NCBI GenBank assembly: GCA_003508835.1
Contig: PUFA01000068.1
Coordinates: 2,604,001-2,668,000, forward strand
Direction of reading: 5' to 3'
Length of the DNA stretch: 64,000 nt
Source: Eonycteris spelaea
Lineage: Eukaryota; Chordata; Mammalia; Chiroptera; Pteropodidae
Shown here: positions 23,800 through 33,130 of the stretch, in pieces
Layout: each line of letters begins with the position of its first letter
Numbering within the stretch: the first letter of the stretch is position 1
The notes under the pieces: generated by a model
What the model was told of the DNA's origin: nothing
The model's input: the letters and a program-made list of their open reading frames with translations, nothing else
Databases searched by the model: none
Translations under genes and position numbers: made by a program

Positions 23800-23960
23800 T
23801 GTTGTCTGATTTATTCCTCATTGTGCCTGTGTGAGAACATTGTTTTGCCCATTTTATAGAAGGGAAAATAAAAGCCCTGAGAAGTAAAGTAATTTGTCCA
23901 GGGGTCATAAAGTTTATCAGAGGTGGAGCTGGGACTCTATCTAAGAAAGCAAGCATGTGT
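23800..23960 (-). repeat. MIR SINE, antisense
   Basis: TTTTGCCCATTTTATAGAAG, GGGAAAATAAAAGCCCTGAG, AATTTGTCCAGGGGTCATAA and GTGGAGCTGGGACTCTATC match the reverse MIR core in order. Confidence 0.75.
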
Positions 23961-24401
23961 AACTTAGTCAATGTCGCCCCGTAGAGATAAAAGAGAGATG
24001 AATGATTTTTGACCATTAATATTTTGGCCCGTTCACAAACATTCCCAAAGCTTTCTAAATAAAGTGGCTGTAAGTTTATTTTAATAACAACTTTCCATCT
24101 CAGTGACCAAAGCTCCCCCTGCCCAAAAAGGCTCTTGCTACTAAAGAAGAGATGAAGATGTTTCATTTCTTGGTTCTTCAGCTGTTGGGTGCCGCTCTGT
24201 GCCTTGGAAGCTTCAAGTTAAAATGGATCTCAGCCTTGAGTTCACCTCAAGAACAGTGTACCTTATTTCTCTCAACTGAGCACGTTGCACACAGCTTCCC
24301 TTTGTCGTGGTGCTGAGGGGCCAAGCCGGAAGTGTTTTTCCTTTTTCCATAGCCTGGACCACTCTACTTCCGGCTCCTGCCTACCTGGAATTGTGTGTTC
24401 T

Positions 24402-24404
<3 letters not shown>
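23961..24404. other. Intergenic; unclassified sequence leading into a long poly(A)
   Basis: Unique-looking text ends at a pure A34 tract. It holds an inverted pair of ETS-type sites, GCCGGAAGT at 24325-24333 and ACTTCCGGC at 24366-24374. A processed transcript copy is possible because of the poly(A), but no source gene or target-site duplication was recognised. Confidence 0.4.

Positions 24405-24438
<34 letters not shown>
24405..24438. repeat. Pure poly(A) tract, 34 bases
   Basis: Uninterrupted run of 34 A, the longest homopolymer in the window. An uninterrupted tract implies a young insertion tail, slippage, or a sequencing or assembly length error. Confidence 0.9.
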
Positions 24439-24439
<1 letters not shown>

Positions 24440-24640
24440 CGCACTAGAATGTGAACACCACCAACTGGAATACGGTCTGCTATAGCTACAGTATTTCCTT
24501 AAAGAATATCAACTGCCATTAAGGGCCACAGTAAAGAAGTTTGTGAACCCAGAATAATCAAGGAGAAGAAAATGTTCTGATCAAGATCATCAGTGTGATT
24601 TCATGGGGGAAATCTCACACTAGAGAAGAGCAGACATGTG

Positions 24641-24676
24641 AGTATGTGTGTATGTGGGTGGGTGGGTGAGTGGGGG
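24641..24676 (+). repeat. GT-rich tract with a canonical G-quadruplex motif
   Basis: After TGAGTATGTGTGTATG, the stretch 24656-24676 holds four G runs (GGG T GGG T GGG TGAGT GGGGG) with loops of 1, 1 and 5 bases, meeting the usual G-quadruplex rule. Confidence 0.8.
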
Positions 24677-25639
24677 AACCAGTCCCTAGAAAAGGGTGCC
24701 ACTTTGCATCAAGAAACAATTTAAAATTCGATCACATCCTGAAATATAGAGCATATGACAGACACCCTGTTAGGCTTGCCTGGCTGAACTTGAACTGGAG
24801 GCTAAACTATTTTTTTAAAAATCAAAACCTTTCTGTCATTTGAAATAATTTGTTTATTTATATTTCATTCAGTCAACAAATACTTTTTGAGTCCCCACTA
24901 GGTACTATACTTATTATTAAACATACAAGTTCGAAGAAAGCAAAGATGGATCTGTCCACATAACGCTTTTAATCTAGAGGGAGGCAGATATAAAGAAGAA
25001 AAATGCCAAGGAAGGCCACAGAAGCACATACCTTCGCCACAGAAGCACGTACCCTCTGGCAGCATTTAAGCTGATACCCTGATGATTGAGAAGTCTGGAT
25101 TTTAGAAGTCAGGTTTGGATTTAAAAGCTGATACATATTTAAAACCATGGGTTTGAATGAGAGTCCCTAGGTAGAAAAAAAAAATCCAAGATAGAGAGCC
25201 AAGAAATAGACATTTCACGTTGGGTAGAGTAGGGGGAGCTGACACAGGAGCCTGAGAAGGAGCAGACTGTGGACTGGGACATAACGGGAAGAGTGAGTAT
25301 CCTGGAAGCCAAGAGCGAAAGGTGCTTCAGGAAGGAAAGAGTGCCTCTCTGTGGTGAACACTGAAGAGAAGGAAAGTAAGATGAGGACAACAAAGGCTCA
25401 TTTGGTTAAGGTATCATGGTGAAATTGGTTGGTTGTCGAGGGGTGGCAGCTAAGGCAGGATGGGGTGAAGTTTGAGAAGGAGGCGCGGAATAGAGGACAG
25501 AGCATGAAGTTTGCTCTTTTGGAAAGTCTGGCCACAGAGGAAATGGGCAAATAAGGCGATATCTGGAAAGAGTTGGGATTGGGTCAAGAGAGTTTTGTTT
25601 TTTGATTTTCAAATAGGGCATTTAGATCATGTCTATGTG
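24677..25639. other. Intergenic with ancient-repeat phrase and a 21-base tandem duplication
   Basis: At about 24865-25000, TCATTCAGTCAACAAATACT and CCCACTAGGTACTATACT resemble the old repeat type seen elsewhere in the window. Positions 25016-25053 hold two near-identical units of period 21. 25140-25560 is purine-rich but unclassified. Confidence 0.45.
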
Positions 25640-25995
25640 TCCATATTCACCCTGTTCCCTTCCGCTGGAGTGCCTCTTTCGGTAACCTTCTACTCATTCC
25701 ATAGGATCTGGATTTAAGTGTCCCACCCTTTCCCAAAAGGCCTTTTTCCGGGCCCAGTAAGATGTCTGTCCCTGCGCCCCATGTCATGTTGTGTACACAT
25801 TGTCTGCCTTAAAGCTTATCTTACTGCAGGTAATGAAAGATTTTTCTGTCTCTTTTCTCCATTGGACTAGAACAGGGTAAGGTGAGACTGTATCTTCTCA
25901 AGGTTGTGTCGTTGGCACAGATAAGGGCTCAGAACTTGGCACCAGGAAGGTGCCCATTAACTATCAAATAAACAAATAAGTGATTGAATAAACTA
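25640..25995 (+). mobile_element. L2 LINE 3' fragment, diverged
   Basis: TCCATTGGACTAGAACAGGG, GGCACCAGGAAGGTGCCCAT and AACAAATAAGTGATTGAATA follow the L2 3' end pattern. The upstream part is weak. Confidence 0.55.
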
Positions 25996-26559
25996 TGAAC
26001 CTGAAGGCAGCTCCAGTGGCAAAACTTTATTTTATGAATAAGAAAATGGAGGCATAGAGTAATTTGGAATTCAATTGCTTCACAGATTAGGAGGAGCCTG
26101 AAAAATTGTTAAATCTCCTGTCCTACCCTGTTGACTGTTCTCGGGTCCAGCTGTTCTCGGGTCCAGCTCTACAGCTACACTGTCAACTGCGCAAGACACA
26201 TAGGGCTGAAACCCTCATGTTCACATCAAGCCTTGAACTTGACCACAGAAGCACATACCATTGTTCTGCGGTCTGTGTCTTTTTTTTTTTACCTTGATTT
26301 TAGCATCATCTGCTGGATTGAGGCTGGTAAGCTTGTGAGCAAAAGGTGAAAGCACTTTTCTGAATCTGACGGGAGACGAGGCATGAAACTGAGGGGGTAG
26401 GCTGTGGGGGAAGGAAGACTTGTTTCCCCAAGGATGAACGCCTTAGGCTGTGAGCTAGAAAAACTGAAGACCTCTGAAGGGGTACCACAAGGTGGCACTG
26501 TTGATCCTTAGTTAAACAAAAACTGATTTGTCAGTGACTCCAGAAACACCTTAAAGACA
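25996..26559. other. Intergenic with a 16-base tandem duplication
   Basis: Two exact copies of CTGTTCTCGGGTCCAG lie head to tail at 26135-26166. Further along, 26243-26259 repeats the 17-mer of 25016-25032. The remainder is unclassified. Confidence 0.45.
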
Positions 26560-26690
26560 CTTATTTTTTAGATGAAGAAATGAGACGAAGAGAGGGCACA
26601 ATATTTGGTTAAGATTACGTAGCAAGTTAGTGGCAGAACAATCATGAGACTCCAAGTCCCCTAACTTTGGGACCAATGTACCACCTTCCT
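26560..26690 (-). repeat. MIR SINE, antisense
   Basis: TTTAGATGAAGAAATGAGAC, GGTTAAGATTACGTAGCAAG, TTAGTGGCAGAACAATCATG and AGACTCCAAGTCCCC match the reverse MIR. Confidence 0.75.
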
Positions 26691-27889
26691 GCACTGCTGC
26701 TCCCCGTGGGCCGTGGGGAAGAGGATCAAGCTGTCTCTACAATTGTTCACTCAAGACAATGGCTCTAGATCGGATGCAGAATAGAATCAGATGCAAATGG
26801 AGAAAGAAAAAAAGAATGAAACAAACAAAAAAAACCCTTAGCATTCACTTTCACATGTGCCTTATTCAAAGGGTTCAGTTTAGATAGATACCATCGGCCA
26901 CAATGAGAGCATGGCACACAGGGCCTCCATCTGTAGCGTGGTTTGAATAGCTGAATAGAAAAGTATCAGGTAATGGATTTCATCCTTTTCATGGCTTCGA
27001 CTTATGAAGAGTCTGGTTCCCAAGGAAAATAAGAAGCCAAGTTGCTTCAGCAAAGAATTGGCTGAAACCTAAGTAGGAACCAGATAAAAACATTTGCTGG
27101 ATGGAAAGATGAGGGTAAGTTTCTGGGCCTGCTGTTCAGGGAATGGAAAGCTTCAGGGCAAAAGATCCTTTGTGAGCCCGTGACCTCTAGACCAGGCGTT
27201 TACCCCAGTGTCTGGAAAGAAGGAAGCAATAGAGGAGGCATAAGGGAAGGACTTTGCCAGGTGTCTCACGAGACGTCCCCCCTCCTCCCTGGCCTGATTC
27301 CACCAGGACTTTTTGCTCCCGTGGTGGCTTCTAGTGGAGTCTCCTTTTCTTGCCTCCCAGGTAACCTTTTTTTTTCTTTTTAATTAAGAGTGCTTTATTA
27401 CTTTCTTAGGTATTAGAAATAGATCAATTTGATCTCATCACAAAAATACAGATACCAAGTAGCAGAAAGAAGATAAAAAGATCTGTGATTCCTCCATTTG
27501 GAAACAATCACTGTGAGCAGATTGCCGCTTAAGTCCAGGTGGTCGACCTGTGGAGCACCTGCCAGTGTTCAGGGCACTGGGTTTCAAGTTGTGAAACAAC
27601 ACACACCAACTTCGGTTCTCAGCTTGCATTCTAGTTAGGAGAGACGGACAAATCAATTTTTTTTTATAAAGTAAAATATATAGAATGTCCTTTTGTGGTA
27701 AGTGTTCTGAAGGCGTCTAAACCAGAGAAGGGGACAGGAATTTGAATGGTGGTGAGGTGGCAATTTAAAGTAGAATATTCAGAAAGTGACATTTGAACCT
27801 GAAGCAGATGAGGGAGCAAACCATGTGGACATCTGGAGAGGACTCTTTCCTTCCCTTCTGTTTTCCGTGCCTATATAATAATGGAATTA
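26691..27889. other. Intergenic, no recognised feature
   Basis: About 1.2 kb without identifiable repeats apart from small A- or T-rich runs (26805-26836, 27366-27385, 27656-27665). Confidence 0.45.
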
Positions 27890-28180
27890 TAACATAAGCA
27901 ATATATGACCATATCCTCAGTGTTTAAAACTTCAAACAACACAGAAGATATGAGTAACAAGAGAACCTCCTTCTCATCACCCTCCTAACACCTTCTCCTC
28001 CTACCAAGTAACCTTTTTGACAATGGTGTTTCTTTCTCTGCATTTACATTCATTTCTGTGTACATTCCCACACATTCAGCTTTATTTTATTTCCTACATA
28101 AATGAGATCATCCTTTGTGAAGGTGGCGTCTTTTTATTTTTGGCACACAGGACCTTCTGTATGTTTCCTAAACTTCAGAG
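27890..28180 (-). mobile_element. Old L1M fragment, antisense
   Basis: AACTTCAAACAACACAGAAG, ATATGAGTAACAAGAGAACC, CCAAGTAACCTTTTTGACAA and CATAAATGAGATCATCCTTT resemble reversed old L1 3'UTR. Confidence 0.65.
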
Positions 28181-28254
28181 GTATACCAGGCCTATGGGTC
28201 TCGTTACTACTATGAAACAGCTACATTTCATGGCTAAGTGCAGTGGATGCTTCA

Positions 28255-28445
28255 CTTCCTCCCCTGGGCTATTAATCTAGTATTTACTGCATTATATTGT
28301 AATAATTTGTCTCTGCCTCTGTCTCTTCTACTGAACAGTGAATTCTTCATGGTCAGGGATTATGTCTTCCCATCCCTGAATTTCCAGTACATGGTACAAT
28401 GCCTAACACATGGTGGGTGTTCAGCAAATGAATGGGCAGTTAATT
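28255..28445 (+). mobile_element. L2 LINE 3' end
   Basis: CTGAACAGTGAATTCTTCAT, GGTCAGGGATTATGTCTTCC, ATGGTACAATGCCTAACACA and TGGTGGGTGTTCAGCAAATG are the L2 terminus. Confidence 0.8.
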
Positions 28446-28714
28446 ACACTTTCATAAATTACCATAGAAGGCTTCCAACATTGGATGGGATATTGGCTGA
28501 GATCAATGTTATGGTCTGTCCTACCGGGAGCCAATTCTTTCTCAATAAAAAGTCGGTGTCATTATCGATACAGCCACTGTGGATGACAGCCAGGATAACT
28601 GTGGTCAGATCCTTCAAATCAAATTGTTCAATGTTAACATTAGAATGAAAAGACCAACTAATGCTACCTTTTACTCCCCTTGCTGAAAGAAAATAAAAAT
28701 TCGATAAGTACACA

Positions 28715-28865
28715 AATGTGCTTAGCACTTTACAAAACACTTTGTTCAGGTACAAAATAACTCAATGAGATAGATATTATTTTGCACAGGAGGAAAGCAA
28801 GACTCAATGAGATAGCAATAGATATTACGTGGGCCCATTCATATATCTGCCATCCAGATTGATCT
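28715..28865 (-). repeat. MIR-derived sequence, antisense, with internal direct repeat
   Basis: TGCTTAGCACTTTACAAAAC and AATAACTCAATGAGATAGAT are reverse MIR. The 14-mer ACTCAATGAGATAG occurs at both 28760-28773 and 28802-28815, so part of the copy appears duplicated. Confidence 0.6.
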
Positions 28866-29594
28866 AAACATTTCCCCACATTTGTTTGAGGTTGTATTCT
28901 CCAGAAATAAGACAGCACATATAAATAAATATACCTTGGAGGGCCCTGTTTGCAAACTTAATTGACAAGATCGGATGGGATATTTAAAAAGTCACTTGAT
29001 ATAACAACTTTGTTACTTAGTCAACAGACATCAATTGAGCCTAGGCTCTAGGCTACAGGAAGAAATTAAACAGTCCCTACCCCTAAAGGGGCTCACTTTA
29101 GGGAGGGAAGGATGGCAGATGCAATAACTCCTGCAGCTGAGAAACAGGGGCAAAGCCAGCTTTAGACTTGAGGGCCACGGAGAGTCCCTGCAGCGCGTCC
29201 TGTCCACATGCAGCAGAGCGCCCGAGCGGAGGACCTCTCCCTGAGCCAGAGCTGATCTGACGATGAGGCAGAATCCGTGAGAAACACTCGTGGGTGTTTT
29301 CTCTGCCTCCGCTAACTTTTGCTGCGAAGAGTTAAATTCTTTTCTCGGGACACATACTTCCTGTCAGGATCAGGCACACCCAGCCAATCAAAACCACCCG
29401 AAGTAAATGAAGAAAAATCCTTTTAATTCCTCTAGGTACACATTTTTGGGTTCCGCTGGACTGCTGCCATTTTCCCAGGGGCTAAGCCAGAGGTGGGCTT
29501 GAGGAACGGCAAATAAGAACAATGCACTAATAAGGGTAACAACCACAGTGACATTAAAACATCCAAGATTTATTATCTCCAATTAAATTTTTCA
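28866..29594. other. Intergenic, mostly unclassified
   Basis: A small CpG-containing patch lies at 29180-29290. A CCAAT-like motif (AGCCAATCAAAACC) lies at about 29383-29396. No exon or repeat was recognised. Confidence 0.4.
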
Positions 29595-29965
29595 TGTTCT
29601 ATAAAAGCAATTCATTCTCACAGAAAAATGACAAAATTTGTGGGTTTTTTTTTTTTTGTAAAATGAAACCAAAATCTCATATAACCTCTCAGTCCATACT
29701 ACATGCACTGTTAACATTTTCATGTATGTGTTTTCTTTTTGAAAATCATATTTATCTGCACTTTATATCCTGCTCTGTTTGCATAACTTTATATGGTAGA
29801 TATTCCCCATTAATTCTGTTCTTTACAACATACTTAAAAATAATTGCATAGCATTTTTTAATGCAGTTTGTCTGTGATTTAGTGGGTCAATCTATTGTTA
29901 GACATTCAAATTTTCTCCCATTTTCGGGGTATTATATTATTACACCTCTAAGCTGATACATTCCT
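29595..29965 (-). mobile_element. Old L1M fragment, antisense
   Basis: AATCTCATATAACCTCTCAG, CACTGTTAACATTTTCATGT, TTATCTGCACTTTATATCCT and TATTGTTAGACATTCAAATT match the reversed L1M 3'UTR pattern. Confidence 0.75.
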
Positions 29966-30029
29966 TATTGAGAAACACCACTTGTCTTGTTTCTTACATT
30001 CTCATTTCCTCATCAAAAGCCTCCAGACT

Positions 30030-30140
30030 AGGCATAATCAGTGTTTCAGTAAATGAAGGGACTGGAATTCAAAGAGGTTAAGGAACTGTCGCAAGGTCAG
30101 AGCTGGGTCTCTCTACTCCGAGCCAGCCATACCCGTTATC
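30030..30140 (-). repeat. MIR SINE fragment, antisense
   Basis: AAAGAGGTTAAGGAACTGTC and GCAAGGTCAGAGCTGGGTCT match the reverse MIR. Confidence 0.65.
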
Positions 30141-30589
30141 ACACCTTGTATATGCTTGGCTCTCTCTTCTCCACGCTGAGTTTTCTGTCTTCCCAGAGCA
30201 TCATTACCTGTGATGGAAGAGTTTTCTTGTGCTTTCCTTTGGCCCAATCTTATTCTTGGTCCCACTCCTTTCATGTTCCCATGGATACCCTGGTAAGATC
30301 CAATCCTTTCCAATTAAACACTCTCCATTTGAAAGATCCCAGGCAGCTGGCTAATGCCATCGATGGTTCCCAACTGCCGGGCCACATGTTCTCTCCCCCT
30401 TCCTTCTCAGCTGTTCTCAGACAGACTGGCTGCAGGTTAATCGCATCTCGTGTTGTAAAGCTGAATCCTGATACACTCACTAAAGCCCTCGTGGTCCTTT
30501 GTGCCCCATTTGGATTCCCATTTATGTTCTCAACAATTTCCAAAATCTGAAGTGCCCTCAGCAACTCTGCCCATTTTAAGCAGGATACT
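30141..30589. other. Intergenic, no recognised feature
   Basis: A 165-codon + frame crosses here (30053-30550), but it starts inside a MIR, lacks any domain signature and has overlapping frames on the other strand. Confidence 0.45.
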
Positions 30590-31632
30590 AGACTTAAAAA
30601 TAATACATCAAGCTCAAACTTTGCTTTTGAATTTCAAACTTGTATATCCAGTGATCTAAGTGCCACCGTTTCTCAGATGTTTTGAAACTTATTACATCTA
30701 AATCATAATTCTTGATGTTTTCCTCCCAAATCTCTCCGTGACAGGAGATGTTGACTCTCTAGGCAGTAGCCGTTCCCTGCCTCTTTCCTAGTTCACAGAA
30801 CCTTGACTGTGTGCAGGGACAACATGCCCAGACCAGGGGTGGAACCAGGATTGGACTAAGCCTGTCATAGCAATCTCTGCTCCATTTGCTGTGCACTAAC
30901 ATTCCCGGCCTCCAGCAAGGGGTGGTCAGTGAAATTTAAAGAAGTCTGCTAGAGAATCTCTCTTGTGCAGAACTTGGAGTCATCCTGGCCTCACTTTTTA
31001 CTCAAGCTATCTCTGTGGCAATCAGTCACTCATGAAATTCCACCAGCTTCCCTCTGGTACAGCTTCAGCCTGCATCTGAGGGCCTCCTGCTTTCTGCCTC
31101 ACAGCTCCCCATCTTCCCAGCCACTACCCCCTCATCTCTCATTTGAACTACTTCAACAGTTTCCTACTCGATCTCCTCTCTCTCCAACTCCTGACCCTTT
31201 CCCATTATCTTCTCCATATCACAGTAGGAGTGAACTTTTAAAAATATAACCTGAACCATTCTAATTCTCTGCTTCGAAACTTTCAAGGACTTTGCATTAT
31301 ATTTTTGAGTAAAATTTAAACTCCTTACCATGGCCTGCAAGATCTTGGATGATCTGGCCACCTGTCCAGGTCTCCAACCTTTGCTCATCCCAATTTCCCC
31401 CTTGCCCAAGCAGCTCCCAGGTCCTCATTGTGTGGAACCTTCACAGTACAGATCCTTCTGCCTGGTATAGGCTTTCCTGAACACCTGCTATGGCTGGATC
31501 CTATTTATCAGCCAGCGGTCAAACATTTTGTTCTTTTTCTTCCAGCACTTATGGTAAGTTGCAATTATATATTGATTTGTTTATTCATCCTTTAATTGCT
31601 TGTTTCCCTGATCAAGTTAGAATAATTTAGTG

Positions 31633-31794
31633 CAAAGATTAGGTTTTTATTTTTTATTTTTTATTTGTAAAGCCTATAGTACCTGGTATTTCCAGGTGTT
31701 CTCCCAGGCTCAATTCTGCTTAGCTTCCGAGATCAGATGAGATCGGGCACATTCAGAGTGGTATGGCTGTAGACACAAAGACCAGGTTTTTATT
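31633..31794 (-). mobile_element. Retroposed unit: target-site duplication, A-rich tail, 5S copy, target-site duplication
   Basis: The direct repeats CAAAGATTAGGTTTTTATT (31633-31651) and CAAAGACCAGGTTTTTATT (31776-31794) bound the A-rich tail and 5S copy. The TTTTTATT end suits the L1 endonuclease preference (TT/AAAA on the cut strand). Confidence 0.9.
31669..31774 (-). pseudogene. 5S rRNA-derived retropseudogene or 5S-SINE
   Basis: On the minus strand this is a 5S rRNA copy starting GTCTACAGCCATACCAC and ending ACTATAGGCTTT. Compared with the mammalian 5S sequence as I recall it (121 nt), it is 106 nt long, collinear over both ends, with one 15-nt gap covering 5S positions 71-85 and 15 substitutions, 14 of them G-to-A or C-to-T. 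The box A/intermediate element region is well kept; the start of the C box is lost. The 3' end runs into an A-rich tail (31652-31668, A runs broken by T). A 19-base direct repeat flanks the unit (31633-31651 and 31776-31794, two differences). These are marks of L1-driven retroposition into an older L2. Not a functional 5S gene. It could be a single retropseudogene or a member of a 5S-derived SINE family such as those of fruit bats. Confidence 0.93.
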
Positions 31795-31919
31795 CTCCAC
31801 TAAATATCCAAGTCCTTGTACAATGCCTGCTTTAGAATATGAACTTAATAAATTCTTTGTTGAATGAATGAATAATTTGTGATAACAATATCGATTGGCA
31901 TTTAATATGGTCCCTGTTT

Positions 31920-32130
31920 GTGTGTTCAAATTCTGGTTTGCCACTTATTAGCTTTGTGAGCTTAAGTAAGTATCTTAACCTCTCTGAATCACAGTGTTTT
32001 CATCTAAGTGGAGATAATAATAATAATACCTACTTGAGTTGTCAGAAGAATTAAATTATTTATTGTATGTGAAGGACTGAGAACAGTGCCTTTATAAATG
32101 CTCAGCTGCTACTATCGTTACCACTATTAT
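31920..32130 (+). repeat. MIR SINE
   Basis: TTCTGGTTTGCCACTTATTA, GCTTTGTGAGCTTAAGTAAG, CTCTCTGAATCACAGTGTTT, AATAATACCTACTTGAGTTG and ACAGTGCCTTTATAAATGCT: a near-complete MIR. Confidence 0.85.
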
Positions 32131-32509
32131 GATCTTTGCCAGAAAATTGAGGCCCTGGGAGTTTAGAGCCATACAGATAGTTATTGGCAGCCTGAGATCC
32201 AAACCAACTGGAAATGTGAATTTATGAGATACCTCTGCTTTAGTGGAGGTAAAATTATAAAATCCTTTGAGAGGCAAGTTATTGATGGACGCTGTTTAAA
32301 GTATCTGCCACATTATAATCTTTTTGTCAATTGTTTGCTTCTAAATACTTTTGAATGCACAATGAGATGGTACTTTTTAAAGGATACTTGCATAAAAATG
32401 GGAACAAAAATGGCTTAATATAATTACACTTTAAAAAATTATGCAGTGTATCATTATGAAATTTGTGTGTAGAAGAAGAACAAGGACAAGGAAAACCCAG
32501 TTCGTTGCT
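32131..32509. other. Intergenic, no recognised feature
   Basis: A reverse-MIR-like phrase (AATTGAGGCCCTGGGAG) lies at about 32145. The rest is unclassified. Confidence 0.4.
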
Positions 32510-33130
32510 TTGAAGTCATCTGCAGATGCAGAGCAATCTCACTTTCCTCACTTTCCATTCACCTTTCAACCCTCTCCAGTCTGGTTTCTCTGCTGATACT
32601 GCTCTCATAAAGTCACCAATGCTGACTAATATTGGTCACCTTTCCAACTGCCAAATCTAATGGCAGCTTTCTGGACCTCAGTTTACCAGATTAATTTGAG
32701 GCATTTGACATTATTAACCAACACTGCTCGTTTTGCAACTCTCTGCTCTGGGCGTCACTGCCATCATTTTCCTTCTAGTTCTCTGACTCTTAGACGCCTT
32801 GTTGCCCAACCACTCTCTGCCTGTTCCTCAGGGTTCAGCTCTTGATCCACCTCCCTTCTCCCACTTCTCATTCTTTCTTGGGAAAGTACCACCTAAGATC
32901 ATTGCATCAGCTCTTACCCCCAGCTACGTCTCTAACCAGATCTCTTGACATTTTAGTCCAGACTCAATTGCTGGCTATATTCCTGAAGAGTTGGAATTTC
33001 AGAATCTGGAACTCTCAAGCACGAACTTTCCTTTTCATCAAATTGCTGCTGCTATAAACCCTCACCACCCTTTTCCTGGAGATTCTACCATAGCATTGTG
33101 ATGGCTCTCTCTATCCCTAGTGTCATCTTT
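32510..33130 (+). mobile_element. L2 LINE, reverse-transcriptase region fragment
   Basis: CTCATAAAGTCACCAATGCT, TTCCAACTGCCAAATCTAAT, GGCATTTGACATTATTAACC, TTCCTCAGGGTTCAGCTCTT and CCACTTCTCATTCTTTCTTG follow the internal L2 sequence upstream of the usual 3' end. The frame is destroyed by substitutions and gaps. Confidence 0.8.

Larger units (their letters stand above)
30590..31880 (+). mobile_element. L2 LINE, long fragment, interrupted by a 5S-derived insertion
   Basis: About 1.1 kb of L2 without the insert. TTGATGTTTTCCTCCCAAAT is near the left end, followed by GGAGTCATCCTGGCCTCACT, TACCATGGCCTGCAAGATCT, GATGATCTGGCCACCTGTCC and TTCTGCCTGGTATAGGCTTT. The terminal TACAATGCCTGCTTTAGAAT and AATAAATTCTTTGTTGAATG come after the insert. 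The L2 text resumes directly after the insertion, so the 5S copy came later. The frame is heavily mutated. Confidence 0.85.

Noticed and set aside
23961..24438. Processed pseudogene ending in the A34 tract
   Set aside because: Suggestive, but no source transcript, coding similarity or target-site duplication could be recognised, so not called.
28238..28648. 136-codon + strand frame
   Set aside because: Its first half is the L2 3' end; no protein signature in the rest.
30053..30550. 165-codon + strand open frame, the longest in the window
   Set aside because: It begins inside an antisense MIR and has no recognisable domain; overlapping frames exist on the minus strand.
31669..31774. Functional 5S rRNA gene
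   Set aside because: A 15-nt gap in the molecule, 15 substitutions, retroposition tail and target-site duplication show it is a dead copy.
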